A stretch of 11,520 nt of DNA, taken from Mucilaginibacter sp. (GTDB taxonomy: Bacteria > Bacteroidota > Bacteroidia > Sphingobacteriales > Sphingobacteriaceae). The notes under the pieces are model-generated. The model saw nothing but the letters and a program-made list of their open reading frames with translations, was not told the origin of the DNA and made no database searches. A program made the position numbers and the translations under genes. This document shows positions 1-7,979 of this stretch, one piece after another (within the stretch, counting starts at the first letter, position 1; every line of letters begins with the position of its first letter). The stretch spans positions 1-11,520 of the forward strand of contig JAFAKI010000074.1 of the NCBI GenBank assembly GCA_019235595.1. Reading direction: 5' to 3'.

Positions 1-1091
1 CCAAAAACAACCTGATGTTCCTTACTTTTTTTGTAAACACCATCAGGGCAGTGTATGAGCATGCCGATCTGCTGCGTGCATCAATTGCATCAGTAGATAA
101 CGATCATCGTCTTGGCGCAAATGAAGCCCCGCCTGCCATTATATCAATATTCCTGGGTAGCCAGTTGAGCGATGTGCTTGATGAGATCGAAACATCAAGA
201 ATCAGCAAAAAAATCAAGGACGACGCATTATTATGGCAGGGCATACCAAAGATACCGGTAATATTAAAAGACAATACCGATCGTAACCGCACCTCGCCTT
301 TCGCCTTTACAGGGAATAAGTTTGAGTTGCGCGCCGTAGGTTCGTCTGCAAATTGCGCAGGCCCTATGACTATTTTGAATATGATCGTGGCGGATCAGCT
401 CAGAAAATTCAAGTATGACGTGGATAAGCTGATTAAAAAAGGCGAGAAAAAAGACGTTGCCTTATTAATGGTCATTAAAAAGTATATCAAAGAGTCAAAA
501 AATATACGCTTTGAGGGTAACGGCTACAGCGAGGAATGGGAAAAAGAAGCTGCTACAAGAGGTTTGTCTAATTTCAAAACTACCCCGAAAGCGTTGGATG
601 CTATACTTTCAGAAAAATCGACCATTTTATTTGAAGATACCGGCGTATTCAGCAAAAGAGAAGCCCATGCCCGTTATGAGATATTACTCGACAGCTTTTA
701 TAAAAAACTGCAAATAGAAGCGCGCGTTATCGGTGAAATAGTAACCAACGTAATTATACCGTCAGCAATAGCTTACCAGACCAACCTCATTCAAAATGTA
801 AAGGGGCTAAAGGAGCTGGGCTTAAAAGATTCAAGCTATGCTGCTCAACTGGATATTATTAATAAAATATCCGAGCACGTTAATTTTATCAAGTCGAACG
901 TGGAGGCAATGGTGACCGAACGCAAGAAGGCAAACGTTATTGAAGATGTGCGCGAAAAGGCAACAGAGTATGACGAAAAAGTAAAAACTTTCTTCGATCC
1001 GATTCGCTACCATGTAGATAAACTGGAACAATTAATTGATGATGAATTGTGGCCTCTGCCTAAATTCAGAGAGCTGATATTTATTAAATAA
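1..1091 (+). CDS. glnN: Glutamine synthetase type III, C-terminal half (5' end outside window)
   Basis: This enzyme makes glutamine from glutamate, ammonia and ATP in the cytoplasm and is a main entry point for nitrogen. The reading frame is open to the left edge (first full codon at base 3, reading K-N-N-L-M-F), so the ATG at 15 is internal and not the start. About 362 residues are visible; family members are about 730, so roughly half is missing. The GSIII signature NDHRLGANEAPPA (bases 99-137) and the segment beginning NRTSPFAFTGNKFELRAVG (285-353, ending SSAN) match the conserved catalytic-domain motifs of this class, including the NR...R...AN pattern that binds ATP and glutamate in glutamine synthetases. 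The C-terminal part is helical and charged, typical of type III. Type III enzymes are common in Bacteroidota and lack the adenylylation control of type I. The gene ends 27 bases before a hairpin terminator. Confidence 0.95.
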   Translation, partial: KNNLMFLTFFVNTIRAVYEHADLLRASIASVDNDHRLGANEAPPAIISIFLGSQLSDVLDEIETSRISKKIKDDALLWQGIPKIPVILKDNTDRNRTSPFAFTGNKFELRAVGSSANCAGPMTILNMIVADQLRKFKYDVDKLIKKGEKKDVALLMVIKKYIKESKNIRFEGNGYSEEWEKEAATRGLSNFKTTPKALDAILSEKSTILFEDTGVFSKREAHARYEILLDSFYKKLQIEARVIGEIVTNVIIPSAIAYQTNLIQNVKGLKELGLKDSSYAAQLDIINKISEHVNFIKSNVEAMVTERKKANVIEDVREKATEYDEKVKTFFDPIRYHVDKLEQLIDDELWPLPKFRELIFIK

Positions 1092-1118
1092 TCATCACGA
1101 ATTCAACCAATTATATCA

Positions 1119-1160
1119 AATGACACGAATTAACAAAAATAATTCGTGTCATTCGTTTTT
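1119..1160 (+). terminator. AT-rich hairpin terminator after glnN, possibly a dispersed palindrome
   Basis: A perfect 14-base-pair stem (1119-1132 paired with 1140-1153) with a 7-base A-rich loop is followed by CG and five T residues (1156-1160). Position and shape fit a factor-independent terminator for glnN. The stem is AT-rich, with only five G:C pairs, so its strength is uncertain. The core TGACACGAAT/ATTCGTGTCA resembles short palindromes scattered between genes in related genomes, so it may also be a copy of a repeat family (inference). Confidence 0.6.
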
Positions 1161-1184
1161 AAATTAGTGACTTTTGTGTAATTA

Positions 1185-3041
1185 ATGTCGCCAAAAAAGT
1201 ATAAAAGCTTAAAAAAATACCTCGAGTTTGTTGAACTGGTAAAAAAATCCCGCCAGTACAGCTTAAGAAAAGCAAAGAGTTACGAGATTGCTATCCATTG
1301 GCTCAATACAAAATTATCGCATAATCAATTTCTTATATTTTCAGGGATACTGGTCGGCTGTTCGGCCGGACTAGCCGGTGTCGTTTTAAAATCGCTTGTT
1401 CATTACATCCACTTTATAATTACCAGTAAGGTACATTTTAGTGAACAAATCATTTTTTACGGACTGTTCCCTTTCCTTGGTATAGTACTGACTACTCTCA
1501 TTGTGATCTACTTCTTCAAGGGCCAGGATCGCAAGGGTATACCGGCTATTCTATATGAAATTGCCAGGAATTCCAGCTTTGTATCCTCTGTTAAAATGTA
1601 CTCGCAAGTTATCCAAAGCGCAGTTACCGTTGGTTTCGGGGGATCAGTTGGACTCGAAAGCCCCATTGCAGTAACAGGCGCGGCAATCGGCTCAAATTTT
1701 GCGCAAACCTACCGGTTAAACTACAAGGACCGCACCCTCCTGCTGGCTTCAGGCGCCGCAGCCGGGATTGCAGCGGCTTTTAATGCCCCCATAGCCGGGA
1801 TAATGTTTGCCTTTGAGATTCTGCTAACCGGTGTAGTTTTTACTGATTTTATTCCCTTAGTAGTTGCAGCTGTCTGCGGAAGCTTGCTATCCCGAATCAT
1901 ACTTAAAGAAGAAGTACTGTTCAATTTCAGAGCCCGCCATGATTTCAACTATCACAATATTCCTTACTATATCATACTGGGTATTGTGTGTGGATTATAT
2001 GCACGATACTTCATTGTGATAGCTCAGAAAGTGGAGCATTTCTTTAGCAGACTAAAACTATCTAAAATTCGAAAGGCCATTATTGGCGGTATTATCCTTT
2101 CGGTACTCTGCCTGCTTTTACCCCCTCTCTTCGGCGAAGGTTACGAAAGCATCAAATCCTTTACCAACGGCGACATCAACCATATTATTGAGCACAGTTT
2201 TTTTGGATACATCGGTTATAAACAGTGGGTAGTAGTAAGTTTCCTCGGATTAGTTTGTCTTCTTAAGGCTGTGGCTACTCCGGTGACATTATATAGTGGA
2301 GGCAATGGAGGTAACTTTGCGCCTTCATTATTTGCAGGGGGAACATTAGGCTGTCTTTTTGCCTTTGTTTGTTCGTGGATGGGCATACAGGATGTTCCTA
2401 CAATCAACCTGATCATTGTCGGGATGGCCGGTGTAATGAGCGGGGTATTATATGCGCCTTTAACCGCTATTTTTTTGATAGCAGAATCGAGTTCCGGATA
2501 TGATCTTTTTCTTCCATTGATGATCGTATGCGTCATATCCTTCCTTATAGGCAAATGGTTCTCGCCTATCTCACCCGACCTGAAAAAACTGGCAGATGAG
2601 GGTAAAATATTCACGCGGGAACATGATAAAAACCTGCTTTTGCAAATTCAGGTGGAAGATTTGATCGAAAGAAACGCCATTACATTGAATGCAAAATCAA
2701 CCTTCAAGGATCTTATCGAAGTTGTAAAGCATGGCAGGCGAAATATTATTGCAGTACTTAATGAAGGCGAACTGGCAGGGGTAGTTTACCTTGATGACTT
2801 GCGCCCCATCCTGTTCAATCCTGATTTCCAGAATGAAACAGACATACACACCTTTATGAAAATACCGGTCGAAGTGATCAATCAACACGAGGACATGATA
2901 TCTGTTGTCAATAAATTTGATGAAACATCAACCTGGGTATTACCTGTAGTTGACGATCAAAATCAGTTTTTAGGCTTTATATCTAAGTCAGCGGTTTTGA
3001 ATAGGTATCGACAGTTGCTAAAAGAATATTCTGATTTATAG
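1185..3041 (+). CDS. ClC-family anion channel/transporter with C-terminal CBS domains
   Basis: This is an inner-membrane protein that moves chloride or another anion. The 618 residues comprise a short basic cytoplasmic N-terminus (1-45), a ClC membrane core of many hydrophobic segments (about 46-465) and a pair of CBS domains (about 490-612), a regulatory module that often binds adenine nucleotides. ClC landmarks are present: RKGIP (116-120) where GSGIP is usual, GLESP (156-160) with the gating glutamate E158, FNAPIAG (199-205), and GGNFAP (375-380). The position of the internal proton glutamate appears to be I212, just after conserved E211, and the tyrosine lining the anion site is not evident near 462-464. 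Family assignment is sure; whether it is a channel or an antiporter, and for which anion, is not. No Shine-Dalgarno or TAnnTTTG promoter is visible before the ATG, 24 bases after the glnN terminator. Confidence 0.93.
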   Translation: MSPKKYKSLKKYLEFVELVKKSRQYSLRKAKSYEIAIHWLNTKLSHNQFLIFSGILVGCSAGLAGVVLKSLVHYIHFIITSKVHFSEQIIFYGLFPFLGIVLTTLIVIYFFKGQDRKGIPAILYEIARNSSFVSSVKMYSQVIQSAVTVGFGGSVGLESPIAVTGAAIGSNFAQTYRLNYKDRTLLLASGAAAGIAAAFNAPIAGIMFAFEILLTGVVFTDFIPLVVAAVCGSLLSRIILKEEVLFNFRARHDFNYHNIPYYIILGIVCGLYARYFIVIAQKVEHFFSRLKLSKIRKAIIGGIILSVLCLLLPPLFGEGYESIKSFTNGDINHIIEHSFFGYIGYKQWVVVSFLGLVCLLKAVATPVTLYSGGNGGNFAPSLFAGGTLGCLFAFVCSWMGIQDVPTINLIIVGMAGVMSGVLYAPLTAIFLIAESSSGYDLFLPLMIVCVISFLIGKWFSPISPDLKKLADEGKIFTREHDKNLLLQIQVEDLIERNAITLNAKSTFKDLIEVVKHGRRNIIAVLNEGELAGVVYLDDLRPILFNPDFQNETDIHTFMKIPVEVINQHEDMISVVNKFDETSTWVLPVVDDQNQFLGFISKSAVLNRYRQLLKEYSDL

Positions 3042-3080
3042 TTGGTTATATAGGTTGTATTAGTTAATTGGTGGCCTATT

Positions 3081-3122
3081 ATTGACTATTGACCATTCAC
3101 TATTGACTATTGACCATTCACT
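3081..3122. repeat. Two perfect 21-base tandem repeats plus degenerate continuation
   Basis: Bases 3081-3101 and 3102-3122 are identical 21-base units beginning ATTGACTATTGACC and ending ATTCACT. Degenerate relatives (ACTATTCACCACTCACC-like) continue to about 3155, right up to the purM promoter. The top strand is strongly biased to A, C and T with few G. It looks like a low-complexity intergenic repeat, not a coding sequence. It sits in the 122-base gap between the ClC gene and purM. Confidence 0.8.
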
Positions 3123-3152
3123 ACACACTATTCACCACTCACCACTATTCAC

Positions 3153-3160
3153 TATATTTG
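3153..3160 (+). promoter_or_regulatory. Bacteroidota -7 promoter element for purM, very close to the start
   Basis: TATATTTG matches the Bacteroidota primary-sigma -7 consensus TAnnTTTG exactly. Only three bases (CCC) separate it from the ATG at 3164. In the usual geometry transcription would begin at or within a few bases of that ATG. No TTTG-like -33 element is visible in the repeat-derived sequence upstream. Confidence 0.55.
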
Positions 3161-3163
3161 CCC

Positions 3164-4345
3164 ATGATTTCCTCGCAACGATATGATCAAAGGGGCGTCT
3201 CGGCCTCGAAAGACGATGTTCACAACGCCATAAAAAACATAGACAAAGGCATTTTCCCGAAAGCTTTTTGTAAAATAATCCCGGATATATTAAATGGCGA
3301 CGCCGATTACTGCAATATTATGCATGCTGATGGTGCAGGTACAAAATCATCCCTTGCATACAGTTACTGGAAAGAAACCGGCGATATTTCCGTTTGGCGA
3401 GGCATAGCCCAGGATGCGATCATCATGAATCTGGATGATTTGCTTTGTGTTGGCGCAATTGATAACATTCTGCTTTCATCAACCATAGGCCGTAATAAAA
3501 ATCTGATCCCCGGCGAAGTAATTGCGGCTATCATCAATGGTACCGAAGAAATTTTGGCTGAATTAAGGGAAGCCGGAATAGGCATTTATTCTACCGGGGG
3601 CGAAACAGCGGATGTTGGCGACCTGGTACGCACCGTCATCGTTGACTCAACCGTAACCTGTCGCATGAAACGCGAAGATGTGATCTCTAACGATCGGATA
3701 AAACCGGGTGATGTGATCGTTGGCTTAGCCTCTTATGGAAAAGCAACCTACGAGAAGGAATACAACGGTGGTATGGGTTCCAATGGATTAACCTCTGCCC
3801 GCCATGATGTATTTAATAAAAGCATCGCCGAAAAATATCCGGAAAGTTATGACCACGCTCTGCCTTATGACCTGGTTTTCTCTGGTAGTAAAAACCTAAC
3901 TGATAAAATAGATATTGGAAACGGTGAAAGCGTTACAGCCGGTAAACTGGTGCTTTCCCCTACCCGTACCTATGCGCCGATCATCAAAAAAATATTGGAT
4001 ACTTATCGCAAGCAAATGCATGGTATGGTGCATTGCAGCGGCGGTGCTCAAACTAAAGTGCTTCACTTTATTGATAACCTGCATGTAATAAAGGATAATT
4101 TGTTCCCTGTTCCTCCATTGTTTAAACTGATACAAGAAGAGTCAGGCACCAGCTGGCAGGAAATGTACAAAGTGTTCAATATGGGGCACCGGATGGAACT
4201 GTATGTTCCGCAAGAGATTGCTTCCGAACTGATCCAAATATCAAAAAGCTTTGGTGTCGATGCGCAAATCATCGGACACGTTGAAGCCGCTGATAAAAAA
4301 CAGGTGACTGTAAAGTCTGAATTTGGTGAGTTCATCTACAACTAA
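3164..4345 (+). CDS. purM: Phosphoribosylformylglycinamidine cyclo-ligase (AIR synthetase), Bacteroidota type
   Basis: This cytoplasmic enzyme closes the imidazole ring in purine synthesis, converting FGAM and ATP to AIR. The frame is open from 3110, but that adds 18 residues read through the tandem-repeat spacer. I chose the ATG at 3164, giving 393 residues beginning MISSQRYDQRGVS, because it follows a promoter element and starts at the conserved part. PurM-superfamily marks are DGAGTKS (56-62; DGVGTK in the classical enzyme), GGETAD (145-150), GMGSNGLTSAR (203-213), SPTRTYAPIIK (265-275), HCSGGAQTK (290-298) and FNMGHRMEL (338-346). It is longer than E. coli PurM (345) and has extra sequence before the SNG motif (about 191-203). 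The superfamily also includes PurL, SelD, ThiL and HypE, but motif order and length fit PurM best. The neighbours are not purine genes. Confidence 0.87.
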   Translation: MISSQRYDQRGVSASKDDVHNAIKNIDKGIFPKAFCKIIPDILNGDADYCNIMHADGAGTKSSLAYSYWKETGDISVWRGIAQDAIIMNLDDLLCVGAIDNILLSSTIGRNKNLIPGEVIAAIINGTEEILAELREAGIGIYSTGGETADVGDLVRTVIVDSTVTCRMKREDVISNDRIKPGDVIVGLASYGKATYEKEYNGGMGSNGLTSARHDVFNKSIAEKYPESYDHALPYDLVFSGSKNLTDKIDIGNGESVTAGKLVLSPTRTYAPIIKKILDTYRKQMHGMVHCSGGAQTKVLHFIDNLHVIKDNLFPVPPLFKLIQEESGTSWQEMYKVFNMGHRMELYVPQEIASELIQISKSFGVDAQIIGHVEAADKKQVTVKSEFGEFIYN

Positions 4346-4376
4346 CCGACAGGAGCCAATTATTTTTCTGAAACAA

Positions 4377-4405
4377 AAAAACCCGGTCCAATCGACCGGG
4401 TTTTT
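4377..4405. terminator. Bidirectional terminator between purM and the convergent receptor gene
   Basis: A 12-base-pair perfect stem (4377-4388 with 4394-4405) has a G+C core ACCCGGTC/GACCGGGT and a 5-base loop CAATC. On the plus strand it ends in five T residues; on the minus strand the A run from 4375 gives at least six T residues. It lies 31 bases after the purM stop and 21 bases beyond the receptor stop, so it can end transcription from both genes. Confidence 0.93.
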
Positions 4406-4426
4406 GTTATCATGGTTTAATCAATG

Positions 4427-7400
4427 TTAGTTAAATATATAACGTAAACCTAATTGAGCCTGCCAACGGGACAACTGGCTGCTGTCATTAATAAATGATT
4501 GTGTTACAGGTGTGTTGGTTTTAACGTTCAACAATGGGAACGAATAAGTAGGACGTCCGGTTGTTGCATCTAAACCAAGATATTTAAGCACTGTGGTGCT
4601 TCCACTATTAAAACCGTTAAATGAGTTCTGGTATAATCCCCAGTTTTTATTCAACAAGTTTCCTACGTTGATGATATCGAACGAAATTTCGATCGTGTTT
4701 TTAGATTTACCAACGTTTACGTAGAAGTCCTGAACAGCTTTAAAGTCAACTCTTTTGAAGTATGGCAATATTACACCGTTTCTTTCGGCATATTGCCCCC
4801 TGTGGCTGTTCAAATACTTATCCTGGTTGATGAACGCGTTCAACTCATCCCATTGTTGTTGTGCAGTACCCGGGTTGCTCTTTGCATCAGGTACTAATAA
4901 AATGTCTCCCTGATTTCTTGGTATCCACATCAAATCATTAGTAGCGCCATCGTTGTTAGGGTCACCGCTGGTAATGTACGATATCGCACCATTGTTAGCC
5001 ATTTCGAACAACAAACCAACCGAAGTAGAAGCATGATCAAAGTACGATTTTTTGTACATAAATGATGCTATGATACGGTTCGGCTGAACAAATGAACTGT
5101 TTGAGGTAACATCTGCATTCGGATTTCCAGCTATGTAGCGGGTGCTCCAGATAGTACTTGCAGTTGAGCCACCATCGTTTACGTCTTTTGTACCACTGTG
5201 GGTATAAGCTACGTTTGCGTAAAACCCACTGGTAAAGCTTTTTTGTAACTGAGCGGTAATGAAGTATGAATAACCTTTGCTTGAGTTGTTCATATAGTAC
5301 AAACCAGTGATTGATGGGTTTGCAGCAGTTGCAGCAGCAGCCGGAGGCGTAGTATTTTTAGAGGTATAACGAATCTGTCCTTCAGGGCCAGGCAATACTG
5401 TGTAAGAATCGGATAACACTAGGTTCTCGTGATAGATAGCGTTGATATCCTTAGTATAAGCACCTTCTAATGTACCTATGATACCGCCAGGCAATTTCTG
5501 GTCTACAGCAAGATTCGTTCTCCAAATCTTAGGATATTTAAGGTTCGGATTAGCAACATCCAACTCGTAAGAAGTATTTGCCGGAGAAGGTACCGGAGGA
5601 CGGTTGGCGTTTACATTTGGGTTAAAGATCAGACGAGGGTCGCCCGGTGTAGTAACAGTTTTTGATCCGAACAATACACCGTTGTTTGATGCTTGGTTGG
5701 ATATCCACACAAATGGCACTGTACCTGTAAACAAGCCGCTTCCACCACGCACCTGAGTTGATTGATCACCATTCACATCCCAGTTAAAGCCGACACGTGG
5801 GGATAGTTGAATCCTGTTCTTTGGCAATACAGAAGGGTCGACATGAATTCCCTGCTGGAAGGTCAAAGGAGGAACGTTAGCGTTTTGCTGCAACGTAGTC
5901 GGGAACGCGTCATAGTCAGCACGGATACCGTAAGTCAACCTTAAATTGTCTGTTACATGGTATTTGTCCTGCACGTAAACACTGAATATGTCGGCACTGA
6001 TTTTTGCGAATGGGAACGACCCGTCGGGTAATGCCGAATAACGTTGCGTATAGGCTACGGCCGGTAAGCCATTCAGGAAGTCTGACGCCGATTTGTAGGT
6101 ATATAATCCATTATAATCAGGCGCAAAACCGTTTTTATAGCTTTGAATCTGATCGTTTGTGCCAAAAGTAAACTCGTGTTTGCCTGAATAAATGGTAAAG
6201 TCATCAGAAAACTGGAAGATATTGGTATTAAGCAGGTTATTCGCTGTATACAATTCATAACCAAAGCTGGTTAAAGTTGAAGTTGCGCTGCCGGCGATAT
6301 CAACCATAGGGAATAAGCCATTACCTAATGATGAGCGGAAATCTCTCAAAGCAGAATAACCCACAGTAGCTCTGTTTGACATTGTGCTGCTGATGCGGGT
6401 ATCCAACTCGACAATACCAATGTTGAAGTTGTTGTTGATACGGTAACCAGAACCATAGAAAGGCAGTGTTGTAAGACCAGGGGCACGTGTTGTACCAAAA
6501 CCAACACCGCCGTTGGTAATACCGGAGTTACTTGCAGGGTGGTCTCCGTATGATTTCAAATAGAAGTACTTAGCGCTTAAAGTATTATTTTTGTCAATAT
6601 TCCAATCGATCTTAGCGGTTACTTTATCGCTATGGGTTTCGTAGTTATATCCCTGGTAAGGCCCCGGGTTATATCCATATTTGGATTGAAGATACGACGA
6701 AATGGAATCAAGAGTTGATGACCTAACTTGTGAAGTTTGGCCTGCGGCACCAGAACCCGAAGCTACATATCCGGTAGCCGGCTGGCTGATACGTTCCTGT
6801 TCACCCGACAAGAAGAAGAATAATTTATTTTTAATGATAGGGCCCCCGAAGCTCGCACCGGTTTGACGGTAAGTAAACGGCGTTTTAGCAATCGTTACGT
6901 CGCCAGCTTTGTAACCGGTAAGACTGGTGCCGCGAATGTAATCATATACTGTACCTTTAAAAGTATTGGTACCTGATTTCACAACTGTGTTAACACCAGC
7001 ACCTGTGAAGTTACCCTGCCGAACGTCGTACGGCGCTATATCAACCTGGATCTGGTCGATCGCATCCAATGAAATTGGCTGAGAGTTGGTTTGACCGCCC
7101 AATGTACCTGATAAACCGAATGAGTTGTTAAACAAAGCACCGTCAACAGTAATGTTATTAAACAAACTGCTTCTTCCGCCAAAACTTAAACCGTTTGCAG
7201 ACGGCGTTAACTTGGTAAAATCGCTTAATGAACGGTTGATGGTAGGCAAACCTTCTATTTGCGCGCGGTTTACTGTTTCACGTGCGCCGGTACGCGAAGA
7301 GTTGATCACCTTACCTTGAGTACCGGTAATTACAACCTCCTTAAGGGTGGCATTATTCTCTTCAATTTTGGCATCAATACGCTGATCCTGACCAATTGAA

Positions 7401-7696
7401 AGGGTTACTCCTTCCTGGGTAAAATCTTTGTAGCCAATAAATGATACTTTAACTGTGTACGGACCACCTACCCTTAGGTTGGGTAAGTTATAACGTCCGT
7501 CGCCGCGTGTAACGGTAGCGTATACCGTTCCGGTAGGAATGTGTGTTACTGTTACAGTTGCTCCGGGTATTGCTCCTTTGCTATCGGAAACGATCCCGTT
7601 AACTGACGCAGTGGTCACACCTTGTGCATTTGCGTTCCTTATCCCAAGGAAACTGATGCCGGTTAACAATAAGATTAAAAGTAAAAACTTCCTCAT
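4427..7696 (-). CDS. TonB-dependent outer-membrane receptor, Oar-like, with carboxypeptidase-regulatory-like N-domain
   Basis: This is a 1089-residue outer-membrane beta-barrel that would import a ligand with energy from TonB-ExbBD. A signal peptide is clear: MRKF, a leucine/isoleucine-rich core, then NANA|QG with cleavage likely after residue 24. A carboxypeptidase-regulatory-like beta-sandwich domain follows (about 30-112; VNGIVSDSKGAIPGATVTV, then GDGRYNLPNL). Next come LKEVVITG (118-125), the usual join to the plug in Bacteroidota, and a plug (about 130-245; NNITVDGALFNN, VRQGNFTGAGVNTVVKSGTN). The rest is the barrel, rich in aromatic and N/G/T residues, ending LGLRYIFN. A loop near residue 785 has an alanine run (PPAAAATAAN). 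The layout resembles Oar-type receptors more than SusC, and no SusD-like lipoprotein gene lies next to it. Convergent with purM and divergent from lpdA, it is probably a single-gene transcript. The ligand is unknown. Confidence 0.92.
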   Translation of the reverse strand: MRKFLLLILLLTGISFLGIRNANAQGVTTASVNGIVSDSKGAIPGATVTVTHIPTGTVYATVTRGDGRYNLPNLRVGGPYTVKVSFIGYKDFTQEGVTLSIGQDQRIDAKIEENNATLKEVVITGTQGKVINSSRTGARETVNRAQIEGLPTINRSLSDFTKLTPSANGLSFGGRSSLFNNITVDGALFNNSFGLSGTLGGQTNSQPISLDAIDQIQVDIAPYDVRQGNFTGAGVNTVVKSGTNTFKGTVYDYIRGTSLTGYKAGDVTIAKTPFTYRQTGASFGGPIIKNKLFFFLSGEQERISQPATGYVASGSGAAGQTSQVRSSTLDSISSYLQSKYGYNPGPYQGYNYETHSDKVTAKIDWNIDKNNTLSAKYFYLKSYGDHPASNSGITNGGVGFGTTRAPGLTTLPFYGSGYRINNNFNIGIVELDTRISSTMSNRATVGYSALRDFRSSLGNGLFPMVDIAGSATSTLTSFGYELYTANNLLNTNIFQFSDDFTIYSGKHEFTFGTNDQIQSYKNGFAPDYNGLYTYKSASDFLNGLPAVAYTQRYSALPDGSFPFAKISADIFSVYVQDKYHVTDNLRLTYGIRADYDAFPTTLQQNANVPPLTFQQGIHVDPSVLPKNRIQLSPRVGFNWDVNGDQSTQVRGGSGLFTGTVPFVWISNQASNNGVLFGSKTVTTPGDPRLIFNPNVNANRPPVPSPANTSYELDVANPNLKYPKIWRTNLAVDQKLPGGIIGTLEGAYTKDINAIYHENLVLSDSYTVLPGPEGQIRYTSKNTTPPAAAATAANPSITGLYYMNNSSKGYSYFITAQLQKSFTSGFYANVAYTHSGTKDVNDGGSTASTIWSTRYIAGNPNADVTSNSSFVQPNRIIASFMYKKSYFDHASTSVGLLFEMANNGAISYITSGDPNNDGATNDLMWIPRNQGDILLVPDAKSNPGTAQQQWDELNAFINQDKYLNSHRGQYAERNGVILPYFKRVDFKAVQDFYVNVGKSKNTIEISFDIINVGNLLNKNWGLYQNSFNGFNSGSTTVLKYLGLDATTGRPTYSFPLLNVKTNTPVTQSFINDSSQLSRWQAQLGLRYIFN

Positions 7697-7741
7697 ACTT
7701 GTTCTAAAGTTTTAATAAATGTGAATGAACTGATGTGGCGG

Positions 7742-7749
7742 CAAAGATA
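7742..7749 (-). promoter_or_regulatory. -7 promoter element for the TonB-dependent receptor gene
   Basis: Read on the minus strand this is TATCTTTG, an exact match to TAnnTTTG. It lies 45 bases before the ATG, predicting a leader of about 40 bases. The -33 position (around 7771-7774) reads TAAC, a poor match to TTTG, so the promoter may be weak or need an activator. Confidence 0.6.
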
Positions 7750-7971
7750 TGTCACATACCTGTTACTTATGTTAAGTTAATATTAATATTTTTCCTTCAA
7801 TTACCTGCATTTAATATAGTTGACACATAAGCATTTAATCAATACAAAGCGTTCGATTTCAACCCATTGATTAATCTATTGTTCTTATAGATTTCTATTA
7901 TATTATTTATAGCCCTTCTGTAAAAAAATAAGCCTCAGGAAGCGGTTTTTTTCTATTCCGGCCTTTTTATT

Positions 7972-7979
7972 TAGCTTTG
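7972..7979 (+). promoter_or_regulatory. -7 promoter element for lpdA
   Basis: TAGCTTTG matches TAnnTTTG exactly. A T run at about 7946-7952 lies where the TTTG -33 element would be. Transcription would start near 7983, giving a leader of about 26 bases. AAGGA (7996-8000) ends 8 bases before the ATG and could serve as a weak ribosome binding site. Confidence 0.6.

Noticed and set aside
15..17. ATG at 15 as the start of the glutamine synthetase gene.
   Set aside because: The frame stays open to the left edge, and the codons before it read K-N-N-L, which fits the conserved GSIII sequence, so this is an internal methionine.
2216..2614. A 132-codon open frame on the minus strand inside the ClC gene, and similar antisense frames inside purM, lpdA and rpoD.
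   Set aside because: These lie opposite strongly conserved coding sequence, have no recognisable domain and show the composition of reverse-complement shadows.
3110..3163. N-terminal extension of purM starting at the ATG at 3110.
   Set aside because: The 18 extra codons are translated low-complexity repeat, and a promoter element lies downstream of that ATG. The conserved protein begins at 3164.
7921..7952. A terminator-like arrangement of an A run, a G+C patch and a T run before lpdA.
   Set aside because: The arms pair for only about three G+C positions, and no gene upstream on that strand needs ending.
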